DNA from: Macrosoma leucophasiata
Taxonomy: Eukaryota > Arthropoda > Insecta > Lepidoptera > Hedylidae
NCBI GenBank assembly: GCA_036365455.1
Contig: JAWQUS010000020.1
Location: 6,917,001-6,981,000, forward strand
DNA: 64,000 nt
Direction of reading: 5' to 3'
The translations under genes and the position numbers were made by a program. Below are positions 34,640 to 45,624 of the stretch, piece by piece; position 1 is the first letter of the stretch; each line of letters begins with the position of its first letter. Below the pieces are notes generated by a model. The model was not told where the DNA came from and searched no databases. It saw only the letters and a list, made by a program, of their open reading frames with translations.

Positions 34640-34912
34640 GTGTTACAAAGATGGCAAACAAGCATGCAGTTCACATTGATGTTAAGTGACTGCAGCCTTT
34701 AGACATCTACACAAAAACCAGGGGTCAAACAGCAGATGCGTTACCACCCTTGAGACCTTAGATGTTCTGTCTCTGTGTTAGTTATTACGGGACCATACAT
34801 TACCATCTAACCAGAACACGATAGTTCTGAACACTAACATTTAGCGGCAGATAAATTAGATAATGCGGTGGTGCCTACGCCCTCGAGCTTCTACACTGTT
34901 ACTCTACCACTA
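34640..34912 (-). repeat. Family A, second subfamily, full-length
   Basis: GATGGCAAACAAGCATGCAG through TTACTCTACCACTAG. The second-subfamily signature is GTTAGTTATTACGGGACC. Confidence 0.85.
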
Positions 34913-35129
34913 GAGTTTTTTAATATTCTCGTCTCCTTAAGCTGGATGAAGACATTTCGAAGCATGCGCTATGTACGCCTCGCAATACATGCCTCGTTAT
35001 ATTTTTTTCTTGAGAGAACACTCGTCACGAATCTGTTTATGACTATCATTTATTGGAATTAAAAATATATTTTTTACCTAATTTTACCCTTTTATTAATT
35101 AATCAAATGTGTTTGAAAATAAAAATTTG

Positions 35130-35242
35130 TGTAGGAGTGGCATCACATCTACAAAGAAATCTCTGGTTTTTATGTAGATATTTGTTGCAGCCTACGGTAT
35201 ACAGCCTATGCTTTGCCACTTCACGACAAAAAATAAAATATT
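35130..35242 (+). repeat. Family A, 3' third
   Basis: GGAGTGGCATCACATCTACA, TATGTAGATATTTGTTGCAGCC and TTTGCCACTTCACGAC before an A-rich stretch. Confidence 0.65.
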
Positions 35243-35533
35243 ATTTATATCGATCCATATCGATAAAAAAGCACTAAAATAGAATACATGTATAATCCCG
35301 ACAACTAATATCCACTGAGGATATAATAACATGTTTTTAATATCCGCTCGTCGTCTTCAAGGGCCCCGATATCCGTTAGTCCCACCCATGTCAGTATATA
35401 GTATATCCTCAAAATAGGTATTTGTGTCAGACACACACAACCTTCCCCTGGGCTATCACCGGCTTATCCATGGAAATATCCGGCCGTGTGTACTTGGTAT
35501 CGTATAATATTCATTTAACAGATATTCAGATTT

Positions 35534-35820
35534 TACTGGTGGTAGAGATCCAGTGACGGAGCTCGCGGGCGTAGGCACCACCGAATTACCTAATATACTT
35601 GCCGCTAAATGGTAGTGTTCAGCACTATCGTGTTCCGGTCAGGTGGTAATGTACGGCTCTGTAATTTCCGGCACAGAGGCATAACACCTAATGCCTCAGG
35701 AGTGGCAGCGCATCTGCATTTTGACCTCTGGTCATTGTGTTAGTGTCTATAGGCTGCAGTCATCACTTTACATCAATGTGAACTGCACGCTTGTTTGCCA
35801 CCTTTATTACATAAATAAAA
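35534..35820 (+). repeat. Family A, full-length
   Basis: CTGGTGGTAGAGATCCAG through TTTGCCACCTTTATTACAT plus an A-rich tail. First-subfamily sequence. Confidence 0.9.
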
Positions 35821-35826
35821 CATTTA

Positions 35827-36062
35827 TTGGTGGTAGAGTTCTAGTGTAGGAGCTCGAGTATTCAGAACTATCGTGTTCCGGTTAGATGGTAATGTATGGC
35901 CCAGTAATAACTCTCACAAAGACATAATAGCTAAGGTCTCAAGGGTGGCAAAAGATTTGCATTTTGACCCCTGGTCTTTGTGTAAATGTCTATAGGCTGC
36001 TGTCATCACTTAACACCAATGTGACCTGCATGCTTGTTTGCCACCTTCGTTAAATAAAAATG
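35827..36062 (+). repeat. Family A, second subfamily, tandem with the previous copy
   Basis: TTGGTGGTAGAGTTCTAGTG directly follows the A-rich tail of the preceding copy. It has an internal deletion of about 60 bp after GGAGCTCGAG. It ends TTTGCCACCTTCGTTAAAT. Probably inserted into the A-rich tail. Confidence 0.85.
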
Positions 36063-36715
36063 AAATACACACTCGGTCGTAATCATAAAATATCTTTCTT
36101 TGTGTCGTGTCGTATATATTTCATTAATTTTCAATTGAATGCAAATTTTACTACAATGTGTAGCTAACGTGTTTTTTAAAAACAGATCACTTTTGTTTTA
36201 TTTACACTGTTTTCTTCAGACGCACCGTCAAAATAAAAAACGTAATAAAATCGATCAATCCTGTTTATTTTCCTAATTTAAATCATAAATAGAAATCAGA
36301 ATACACAACCTGCATAATGCAATTGATGATTCCTGCCAAATCTTCATTTTTTAGCGACATTATGCTCTGCTAAGCCCTTATCAAGGGAAACGCATTTATC
36401 GTACTAATAATAATATCTACAAAAAAATAAATAATACTACTGTAATATACTCAGTACCTAATCTATTAAAGGGTCATAGTAGAGGTCTTTCAACGCGTAT
36501 TAATAATATTAGTATTCTATGCTTTTTGCAAACTTTTTTCATGAAATAAGGTACTGAAATAAATTCAGTAACATAGTTTGAGCTATGCATCTATGATATA
36601 GCTTCCAATGCAACATTCATGGCCACCTCTTAAAAATAAACTTTACGATATGAAAAGTTCTTTCCAAATAAAGATCGCAGTACACCGTGAAACCTCGAAC
36701 CAACTTTTTAGTTTT
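36063..36715. other. Unique AT-rich stretch
   Basis: No gene or repeat recognised. Confidence 0.4.
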
Positions 36716-36721
36716 CTTCGG

Positions 36722-37010
36722 TTTTTTTCATGTAAGGGAAGTGACAAATTAGCATGGAGCTCACATTGATGTTAAGTGGTGACTGCAGCCTATAGACATC
36801 TACATAAAAACCAGAGGTCAAAATGCAGATGCGTTGTCACCCCTGAGACCTTAGGTGTCATGTCTCTGTTATAGTTATTACGGGCCATACATTACCATCT
36901 AACCGGAACACGATAGTGCCGAACACTACCATTTAGCGGTAGATAGATTAGGTAATGCGATGGTGCTTACACCCTTCAGCTCCTACACTTAGAACTCTAC
37001 TACCAGTAAA
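36722..37010 (-). repeat. Family A, second subfamily, full-length
   Basis: TTTTTTTCATGTAAGGGAAG through GAACTCTACTACCAGTAA. A complete minus-strand copy. Confidence 0.88.
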
Positions 37011-37439
37011 AAGGTAGGCAGGTTTCTTTGCCAACTTCTTTTTTTAGTATTTTTTGCTTTCTTCGGTCGATTAAAACGCCGGGTAAGAGAAGGTGGAAGT
37101 ATTGTATACGCGAGAAAATTCGCAAACATAATTTCTGCAATGTATTATATTATATTATATTTATTATTATTGAATATATAAATATAGGTATACATTTTCC
37201 TTTTTTAATAAATACAGGTACTTAATTCATAAACAGCAAGCAAATCGAAAGTATTAACTATTTACTAATACCAAGTATCGCAATATTTTATTTTTTGTTA
37301 GCGTGAATATACGTTAGATATAACATAGATATACAATTATTTTTTCCCTCTTTTTAAATTGTTTTAGAGTATTTTTTTTAGTCTCTATTTTTCATAAATT
37401 TTGATAATGTGCACAAATTATCTAATTTCCAACATATCA

Positions 37440-37605
37440 TTTTATCCGGAGGTGGGGACCTGGAGTCCTGAAATACAGGGTATCCTAGTTTAGGCTCCAG
37501 ACTCCACTAAACTTTTATGACACAATTGATGTATATAGTAAGTAAGATTCAAAGTTTGTGGAGTAAATAAATTTTTTTATTATTATTTTTTTATTATTAT
37601 TATAA
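37440..37605 (+). mobile_element. LINE 3' UTR with (ATT)n tail
   Basis: GGAGGTGGGGACCTGGAGTC, CTGAAATACAGGGTATCCTAG, TTGATGTATATAGTAAG, AAATAAATT then (TTA)n. A common lepidopteran Jockey/CR1-like 3' end. Confidence 0.75.
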
Positions 37606-38004
37606 TGTATAAAACTCGCGAAAACCTGATTGTTGAAATATTGTTTTTCATTCAAATTGTGCGCATAATAAAAATTGGATGCCTAACTGACGAAATCAAT
37701 TTAATTTCAGTGTCCGCCGTGCATAACTATGCAGTGCCAACTCACAGATCGACAGTAAACAAGTTAACGATGGAATACACTTACCGACTAACAATGGGTA
37801 CAGTGTTTGTCTGTAAGTGTATACCATTAAGCAATAAAACAGTATAAGTAAAATTGTCGACGAAAATATAAATGTAAGTTAATGTAAGTTATGTATTTAC
37901 TACTTACTTTGGTTACCTAATTATTTATTTTTTGTTGCAGAGGCCTAGGCGGCCCAACACTGGCCTACCTTAATCAAATAGGTAGTACCTACTGCAAGAA
38001 ATCA

Positions 38005-38160
38005 AAGTAGTCGGCATCGGTGTGCTTGTATGAGGTCAACCATAAATGTAGAATGTTGATGGATGTAGGCATGGAAGTTGTACAAGGACATAGGTATTTG
38101 GTGCTTCACCCTCTCTACCTACTCCGTGAGGAACTCAGCGTAAAGATACTTACATATATA
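38005..38160 (+). mobile_element. RTE-like LINE 3' end, decayed
   Basis: GGCATCGGTGTGCTTGTATGAG parallels GGAATCGGCGTGCATGTATTAAG of the 3.2 kb copy, and CCCTCTCTACCTACTCCGTGAGG parallels CTCTCTGCCTACCCCGTTAGG. It then has AGCGTAAAGATACTTACAT. The frame is destroyed. Confidence 0.7.
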
Positions 38161-38512
38161 ATTTTCTATCATATGAAAATGAAAAATACGGACATGATTC
38201 ATATTGATAGTAAATAATTACTACAGACTCATAAGATCCCTCGTGAGGCTTTATGAAACCATAGGCCTAATGCTTGTAAGATAATAGGCAATCTATCGCA
38301 ATGGCATCGGTTCGGTGTCTTGCTTTATCATAAACCACACGCATATATTAAACCAAGATAGCTAAACGTTTTCATTGCCTATCAACAACTATTAGGTTAC
38401 AAAAACTAGGCCTCAGCAGCTAAAAGGTTGAGCGTCACCACCATTTTTAATTTAACGTAGCTTTTCCCCTTGATACTTGCCTCTGATTCTAGCTGCCAGT
38501 GTCTTTTATCTA

Positions 38513-38705
38513 TCTATATATCTTAATATATATAAATCTCGTGTCACAATGTTTGTCCTCAATGGACTCCTAAACCACTTAACCGATTATAATGAAATTC
38601 GCACACCATGTGCAGTTCGATCCAACTTGAGAGATAGGATAGCTTACATTACGCTATGACTAATAGGAGCAGAGCAGCGCGGGCGAAGCCGGGGCGGGCC
38701 GCTAG
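38513..38705 (+). mobile_element. Helitron, 193 bp, non-autonomous
   Basis: The 5' end is TCTATATATCTTAATATATA after an A. The 3' end has a hairpin-like GCGGGCGAAGCC...GGGCCG and CTAG before a T. The body (CTCCTAAACCACTTAACCGATT) is typical of short lepidopteran Helitrons. Confidence 0.9.
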
Positions 38706-38720
38706 TTATATATATAAAAA

Positions 38721-38966
38721 TCAATTGCTGTTCGTTAAACTCGCTAAAACTCGAGAACGGCCCGACAGATTTTGCTAATTATGGTTTTCAATTATTTTTG
38801 GAAGTCCAGGGAAGGTTTAAAAGGTAAGAAAATATGAAGAAATTGAAGGGAAATAGTAAAACCACATTTTTATTTTTCCATACAAATAGTCCGTAGGTAT
38901 CTACGTATCAAACCTTTGACACATTATTTAATTCTGAGGCAATACGAAGTTTGCCGAGACAGCTAG
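38721..38966 (+). mobile_element. Helitron, 246 bp, adjacent to the previous one
   Basis: Starts TCAATTGCTGTTCG after an A and ends TTTGCCGAGACAGCTAG before a T. Separated from the upstream Helitron by 15 bp of TA-rich DNA. Same family as the 26.2 and 41.6 kb copies. Confidence 0.9.
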
Positions 38967-39212
38967 TACTGATTAATTATTTCATATACCTACCTTTAAC
39001 AAAAAAAAACACACAAGAAATTAGATTATCTGGAGTCTTGGAGCAGATTTAACTAACTGAACACGGTCAAAGATAAGCCCACGCGTGAGAAGCCAGAGAA
39101 GTGTTTGAGCATTAGATAGCGCCGCGCTACACTTATCTAAGGAACTCTTATTAAATCCTCCTTAAGTAATCCCTCAGAAGGCGGGTACGGTCGGCATATT
39201 CGTTGCTGGCAG

Positions 39213-39292
39213 AATCAGAATCAGAAACTCATTTATTCATTTAGGGTGACAGGCACCTCTATTGACACGTCAAAAACAAACAAAATGAATTA
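39213..39292 (-). mobile_element. LINE 3' tail
   Basis: CAGAATCAGAATCAGAAACTC, TCATTTAGGGTGACAGGC and GACACGTCAAAAACAAACAAA are the exact reverse of a segment at 60.96-61.05 kb. This is a shared LINE 3' UTR with a (CAGAAT)n-type tail. Confidence 0.75.
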
Positions 39293-39831
39293 AAGTAAAT
39301 AACAATCATAGATTTATAATACTAAAGATTGGCAATTGAGTAATCAGGACGAGACCAAATTCGGATTACGTCAGTGTGCGTGACATGTGTTTGTGTGCGA
39401 GCAAAATAGTGCTGCAAAGACTTCAGATTATAATATCGATATCGATGATCGATGTAATCTATCTTCTGATTTTACACACATCAACCAGGGAATATTTTTA
39501 TATAAATAAAACTACAAACAATTTTTTTTTTCCAACCTTATATAATTTACTTTTGAAATGTCGTAGTAGACTTAGTAGAAATGGTGTGTTGCCTAGAGCA
39601 GACACATTTTCTTTGGAGGTGCTGGGCACTGGCGATATATCTCTGTCTGTAGACTTAAGACGATACTTTGCGTTCTGGTTTCAATGTTACCTACCAACAA
39701 ATTGAGTACCTATCATTTTGTATCTATTAACAACTGCAACGAATATGCATCACAATAGTGTACTGCAATAAATACATAGACACTATAACAAAAAGTAAAC
39801 TGTTAGCTAGTACACGTTAGACGACATGTTA

Positions 39832-40482
39832 TGCACAACCATAGAGCAACACGGGTCACCGGCCACTCCGGACCGGAGGGGAGTAGCCATATGCAGGCTT
39901 TCCCTTCTGTCAAAGCACAAGCCCAAATGGTCCTATGCGTTTAATAAAAACTAGTTGCAACCGGACTGCTCATTAGACTAAATCTAGTTGTGCGACTGAA
40001 CTGACGTCCTATAAATGCCGATTTGCTCTGTATTAATTTTGCTTTAAGAAGAAATCTGACACATCAAGTTTACAAAAAGATAGCGTCGCACCTTTCACAT
40101 GTAAGTAATTTTTAATAATAAAATTGTCAAAACTGAATAATGCGATTATATCGGCCGTGTTGTTTCGGACTGATTCAAACAACACAATCGGGCGGACTGA
40201 TAGGTATACCTATACGATACGCGGATCGGTCGAGCGACTGATCAGAGTTTGTTTCCGAGAAGCCGCTGTCGCCGAGATGTTTAAATGTGTGTGTGAAATT
40301 GTATGTATGTATTTTGTTAAAGTCAAGGTGTGAGTTTCGTAGTACTAGACGATTTTTATTGTGCGTGTGTGTGCCACACAAATTTTGTGGCAAAAAATGA
40401 CAGACTGTTTTGCATCGGTAATAGACACTATGGCTACTCCCCTCTTGTCGGCCGGTGGCCCGTGTTGATCTATGTGCACAAC
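39832..40482. mobile_element. hAT-like MITE, long copy with exact 8-bp target duplication
   Basis: The element is 39840-40474. TGCACAAC flanks it on both sides (39832-39839, 40475-40482). The inverted ends pair over about 50 bp (CATAGAGCAACACGGG... and ...CCCGTGTTGATCTATG, with GGCCGGTGGCC and AGGGGAGTAGCCAT also mirrored). An 8-bp duplication fits hAT elements. Relative to the 26.6 kb copy it has about 330 extra bp in the middle (about 39943-40268). No transposase. Confidence 0.9.
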
Positions 40483-40772
40483 CTTGCGCGTAAGTATACT
40501 AAATAAATAAATAACGTGGGTATTTTTATTCAAAGACCTTTTTGTTCGAAGTGCTTGCTGCATAATAATATAGTCGATTTATTTTTAGGTACTCGTACAT
40601 ACCCAGTTTTTTCTTTTTATCATTGATAGCCATTTTTCTCGATTATTCATATTCTGTGGTAGTCTGAAATGTTATTAAATTATTTATTATAATATTTATT
40701 ACAGCGCAGTTTGGCTATGAAACTCTAAACTTTTAATAAATGCATTAATTAAGGTAGGAGGATATTTTATAT

Positions 40773-40811
40773 AATTAACCTCTTTAGTGATGAACACTAA
40801 AGAGGTTAATT
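40773..40811. repeat. Perfect 17-bp hairpin
   Basis: AATTAACCTCTTTAGTG (40773-40789) is mirrored at 40795-40811 around ATGAA. It lies directly before a LINE end. Confidence 0.9.
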
Positions 40812-40814
40812 GGC

Positions 40815-40975
40815 ACCATGGGCCTCGTAGAAAGGCTCTAGGTCACGCAGAGAACATGGACCTGGGCGGCCCTCATCGCTGGATGAGGGCGGCCCAGTAC
40901 CGTTCGTTGTGTCAGCCTTTGGGGAGCAGCTTTGTCTAGCTGTGGACGTCTTTTAGCTGAAATGATGATAATGAA
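40815..40975 (+). pseudogene. LINE C-terminus and tail, second RTE-like family
   Basis: A plus-strand frame piece reads WMRAAQYRSLCQPLGSSFV, matching the family consensus (WMRAAQDRSLWRSLGEAFVQQWTSFG), then a stop, CTGTGGACGTCTTTTAGCTG and ATGATGATAATGA. It belongs to the same LINE family as the 33.7 kb fragment. The 161-codon minus frame here is a shadow. Confidence 0.75.
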
Positions 40976-41247
40976 AAGCTTTGAATCTATAAAAAAGTGT
41001 ACAATACGCGCAAACCTTAAATGCCACCGAGTGAAGTTGGCTTCGTAAACTTGGCACATGTCTAGTAGCTTGCGACAACCACACAGACGAGAAAGAGAGC
41101 GAGTGCCAATGCTGGCATGATGAAAGCAAACTACTGCCACATTTACCTCCACGTGTATCCATTCTATACCATAAAATCGCCTTCTTCGCAACGACTTGTA
41201 GCTAACTTCACGTACGCATTTAAATAAAGTAATAACTATCTCTACTA

Positions 41248-41325
41248 TGGTCTCAAGGGTGGCAACGCATCTACATTTTGATGCCTTGTGTTTGTGTGGG
41301 CGTCTATAGGCTGCAGTCGTCACTA
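41248..41325 (+). repeat. Family A fragment
   Basis: GGTCTCAAGGGTGGCAACGCATC and GTCTATAGGCTGCAGTCGTCAC in family order; truncated at both ends. A second small minus-strand fragment may lie at about 41440-41520 (ATGGCAGTGGAAAACACGCACGG). Confidence 0.6.
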
Positions 41326-41601
41326 AAAATCCTTGCCAACATCATACACAAAAAAAAATTGCGCTTACGGTACTGCACAGACCAATGTAATGATGGATTG
41401 GTCGATGAACTAAAATCATGAAGATAAATCGTAAAATAATAAATGGATTCGTTGAATGTGATGGCAGTGGAAAACACGCACGGAGTTCTCATCGATGATG
41501 GTAAGTAAATACTGATGCTTAAATGTATGTCAGATACATTAGTTAGTGCGATGATATCATCAGTAATCATATTCGCAGATGCCGTAATCTATATATTATA
41601 A

Positions 41602-41840
41602 TCAATTGCTGTTCGTTAGTCTCGCTAAAACTCGAGAACGGCTATAACGATTTGGCTAATTTTGTTTTTGAATGATTTTTTCAGGTCCAGGGAAGGTATA
41701 AAAAGTAAGAAAATATGAAGAAATTGAAGGGAAACAGTAAAAACCACAATTTCATTTTCCCATACAATTAGTCCGTGTCTATCAAACCTTTGACACATTA
41801 TTTCATTCTGAGGCAATACGAAGTTGGCCGGGTCAGCTAG
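41602..41840 (+). mobile_element. Helitron, 239 bp
   Basis: A|TCAATTGCTGTTCGTTAG at the 5' end and GTTGGCCGGGTCAGCTAG|T at the 3' end. Same family as the 26.2 and 38.7 kb copies. Confidence 0.9.
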
Positions 41841-41899
41841 TGGAAGATAAATAAATCTAATATCGGACTAAAATTTATTAGCCAATTTGCAATCGGTAC

Positions 41900-42125
41900 C
41901 AGTAATTAGTGGGACCGACGTACATAGCTCGCCGTACATAATGTAATTATGCACGCTCCTACATATACCGCTCTGAAATACTCGCTGAACAATTTGGAAC
42001 TAGAGGCGAACTTGGAAACCGCAGCAGACGTCGGCCATCTTGCCGTTACCGTGGCAACCGGCCGCGAATTGTCTGTTCACTACCTGAAATGTAAATAACT
42101 TCTCGTTTTGTTGTTTATGAGTGTA
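41900..42125. other. GC-richer unique island
   Basis: GACGTCGGCCATCTTGCCG and GTGGCAACCGGCCGCG. Unique in the window. No frame with a domain. Candidate regulatory DNA. Confidence 0.35.
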
Positions 42126-42489
42126 ACTTGTATGGGACTTGTTCGAAATGCTCGGTTTAGCCAAACGCTTAACTGCAGTTGGCGCGGGCGTGCCGCAAAT
42201 CTCAATTTATCAAGCCACTTTAAAAAGAAGATATGCGGTAATTTTAGGTGGATACACTTTCTCGAATGAAGTCTTTGTCCTTACTAAAAGACATCAAAAG
42301 ATTGCGCCATATTATTGGGAGCTATGAAACGTCCTAGGTCCTTTTACTTCAAGAAAACAGCTCGTTAGTAGTAAGTAGATCATGAATCCACCACCACAGA
42401 AGTTGACTACATAGCGGTGTTAGTTGGTGTTAGTAAAGCGTTAGTTATACCTTATGCTATGGTAATGAATGCTATTATTGATTGATTGG

Positions 42490-42725
42490 ATAAATGAAAA
42501 GAAAAGAAAAGAAAGAAAACATTTATTTGGACAGCACTGAGACACAAAAAAACGAAATTATTAGGTTACAAACAATCAATTGGACACGAAAAAAAAAACA
42601 ATAAAAGTTAACAAAAAAAGAGATTAAGTCTCACGGCTGTACCGAATGGGAGCCCAGATCAGCTTCATGTCAGGTCGATAACATCAATCGACCTGACGCT
42701 GATTTTCATCTGGGACCCTGTGTTC
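42490..42725 (-). mobile_element. LINE 3' end-like segment with hairpin
   Basis: A-rich AAAGAAAAGAAAAGAAAG, then ACATTTATTTGGACAGCAC and an A-run suggest a reverse-oriented retroposon tail. GTCAGGTCGAT (42669-42679) is mirrored at 42687-42697, with outer CAGATCAGC/GCTGATTTTCATCTG pairing. Family uncertain. Confidence 0.4.
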
Positions 42726-43490
42726 CACGGATGTCAAGCAGTTTGGACAATTAAACTAGCCATTTTCCATAACAATAACATAATATTCATATTATAGACC
42801 GTTTTTTAAAAAAAATAAATATATAGGTATATATAATTAATACAATGTAAATATATACTTACAATAAATATTTTTATACATATTACGTGTTTAAAAAGAA
42901 AAATTAATTTGTATAAATGGAGAGTTCCCTGACTATAACTATATGAATTCCGACTTTGAAGTGAAAAAAAGAAATATTCTTAACTTTGAGCAACATAAAA
43001 CATGCATGTAAAATTGTCCTAGACATGAATCATTCTTAAGATCTGTTTAAAACGACAGATGCGCAATCAGTTAGAAGTTTTGATAATAACAAAGGGTATA
43101 GTATCTTACGACATGCCGTCGAAGCAATTCGGCGGAGTATTTCAATATAAGGTCCGCATTAACAGGCGGGACTGCGATCCAGGAATATGAGGACTACAGT
43201 ACCCTTATGCTGGTCGCGTTAGTATGGAGATGAATTTTGTCGAATATCATTATCTTTTCTTTCACGTCGCGTATTAGTACGTCGATTTGTAACTGTGTTT
43301 ATATAGGTACATTTTATACATAATGTATTATTTGTTTAATGAAAAAAAAATTGAGAGCTAAATTAATAATTACATAAGATACTTATAACGACAAACACAA
43401 AGTGTGCCGTTGTAGTGTACAAGTGTATTAAACATAAATGCACATACATTTATAAAGCATATTAACACATTGAACGCGAACAAAAAAAAC
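42726..43490. other. Unique AT-rich stretch
   Basis: No gene or repeat recognised. Confidence 0.4.
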
Positions 43491-43501
43491 TTATGCCGCT
43501 A

Positions 43502-43540
43502 TACACACACAACACACACACACACACACACACACACAAA
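43502..43540. repeat. (CA)n microsatellite
   Basis: A CA run with one interruption. Threonine-histidine and cysteine-valine frames across it are artefacts. Confidence 0.95.
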
Positions 43541-43964
43541 CCCGAAACAAATATCTGTAGTTATTATCGCTTGTTTTTCACCTACGAAAGCAAGAAAAAG
43601 AATCAGATTATCACTACTGCTTTTAAAGGAGCTATATATCGACATGAAAATTTGACAGCAATGACAATGACGACAGCAATGTCGATAGGCGGTCGCACCC
43701 CTGAAAGCACTAAACAAGCTTTTAATATTGCCAGAGAATACGTAATAATACTACGTATAGAATGGACAATTCGACGTCCCGCCCGATTTTCCCACCTCAC
43801 CCAACCACCTCCCCTCTTATGGGCGACGGTTGGTATTTTCTACGTGCTACGCACACAAGTGCACGTGTCTGATTGATGTATGTGTAATAGAGACCAAATT
43901 AAGCGTTTGTATGGAATTTTGGCGGAGTGTCCGCGGTGTGGTATTGATAAACTTTAATTATCTC

Positions 43965-44100
43965 CTAGGTTTATTAGGTCGCCTGGAAGAGATCGCTCTT
44001 CTTGCTACAATGCCGTTGTATCACGTATTTACGAAACTATTTTGTAATGAACTACTTTTGGTGTGCATTAAAGTGTATTATTATTTATCGTAAGGATAGA
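43965..44100 (+). mobile_element. LINE 3' UTR, diverged
   Basis: GGTCGCCTGGAAGAGATCGCTC and GCATTAAAGTGTATTATTATT parallel the 28.3 kb LINE end (GGTTGCCTGGAAGAAATCGC ... CAATAAAGTATATTATTATT). Confidence 0.65.
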
Positions 44101-44396
44101 TAAAACATAGTCCATTTCCATAATATCCAGCAACACAAGACAGACAAAGTAGTTGTGGAGTACTCTTCATTTCGAATGCCTGTCCACGCCGCCCCCGCGC
44201 ACCCTTCTTAAATACTCATCGAGCAAATATTACATAGAAATGTGGATACGATAGTTTAAACAAGTAATATACTTCGTAACATTTATACTAGTTTCTATAC
44301 TTTTTATTCTAAACTTGGATCATGCAACTCTTTGTACGCTTTGTACAGCTGCTAGGCCAATGTTATTTGTTATCATTTAAAAGTGGGATACACACA

Positions 44397-44677
44397 CTGG
44401 TGGTAGATCTCCAGTGACGGAGCTCGCGGTCGTAGACACCACCGCATTACCTAATATACTTGCCGCTAAATGGTAGTGTTCAGCACTATCGGTGTTCCGG
44501 TCAGGTGGTGATGTTCGGCCCTGTAATTTCCAGCACAGGGGCATAACACATTAGGCCTCAGGAGTGGTAACGCATTTTGACCTTGGTCTTTGTGTGGGTG
44601 TCTATAGGCTGCAGTCATCACTTAACATCAATGTGAACTGCATGCTTGTTTGCCACTTCCATAACATAAAGAAAAAA
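44397..44677 (+). repeat. Family A, full-length
   Basis: CTGGTGGTAGATCTCCAG through TTTGCCACTTCCATAACAT and an A-rich tail. ACACACA occurs at both edges, a possible 7-bp target duplication in CA-rich DNA. Confidence 0.9.
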
Positions 44678-44736
44678 CACACAATTTTGTAAGCATACCT
44701 ACTTTTCAAGCCTTGCATGGGGTACCTCGAAGATTT

Positions 44737-44815
44737 ATGTAAAAAATATTATTTACAAATTGGACTACAAGAACACTTTCGCATTATCAGGTAACAAGCT
44801 AGTAGAGAATGACTT
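44737..44815 (-). mobile_element. LINE 3' tail fragment
   Basis: AAATTGGACTACAAGAACACTTTCGC, TCAGGTAACAAGCTAG and AGAGAATGACTT match the segment at 52.1-52.2 kb (AAATTGGTCTACAAGGACACTTTTGC ... GAGATAATGACTT). Confidence 0.65.
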
Positions 44816-44819
44816 ATCG

Positions 44820-45001
44820 AGGTGGTCTTAATGTATGGACCCTAATTACTATCATAGAGACAAAACAACTTAGAACTCAGAGGCAACGAATGTGCATTTT
44901 GACCTCTGGTTTTATTACATCTCCTCTAAATCAGGGGCTGCAGTACGTACCTACCGTCCTGAACTGCAGTCTTGCCTGCCACGTTCATAACATAAAAAAC
45001 A
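44820..45001 (+). repeat. Family A, diverged 5'-truncated copy
   Basis: GGTCTTAATGTATGGACCC, ATAGAGACAAAACAACTTAG, GTGCATTTTGACCTCTGG and GCCTGCCACGTTCATAACAT in order. Confidence 0.65.
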
Positions 45002-45221
45002 TGAGGTATTTTTTGGCGGCAACCCTGAAATAGGCGTGTGGTGTTATTTTATTTCATTTTTAACCGAGTTCAAAAAACGAGAAGGTTCTCAATTCGGGTG
45101 GTATATATATATTTTTTTTTATGTATGTACGCGAATTTCGCCGACATTTCAAGACCGATTTACGTAATTCTTTTTTTGTTTGATGCGGAATGGTGCCGGA
45201 ATGAAGCCGAATTGGTCCCAT

Positions 45222-45270
45222 AAAAATTTAATTCAGATAGGCCTGATGGGCCTATCTGAATTAAATTTTT
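45222..45270. repeat. Perfect 22-bp hairpin
   Basis: AAAAATTTAATTCAGATAGG plus CC is mirrored exactly at 45249-45270 around TGATG. Located in the left part of the composite. Confidence 0.92.
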
Positions 45271-45624
45271 TATTTTATGAGCATTTTTTTACTTACTTTC
45301 ACCTCAGACTAAAGGAATAAGAATAGACGGCGAGTTGTCATACAGTGCGTTGAATCCACTGACGTCCTAGATAGTCCTAATGCGCATGACAACAAGATGA
45401 CAACAAGTGACAATGACACATTTACTCATCGACGACACAACACAGCTTATTTACTCCTTCGTGGATAATTTTTTTTAATTGATTTCGTATAGTCGTGTAA
45501 TAATTTTGTATCGACACACCTAAACAATCTATAATTATCACGAAGCTAAAAGATTCAGATTTTACAAATTTAACAGATGTGAACCTTAATCTAATGGGCA
45601 ATTCAGCAATAAACTAAAAAGTAT

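Noticed and set aside
40838..41323. 161-codon minus-strand frame as a gene
   Set aside because: Its end overlaps a plus-strand LINE C-terminus and tail, and the remainder lacks any domain.
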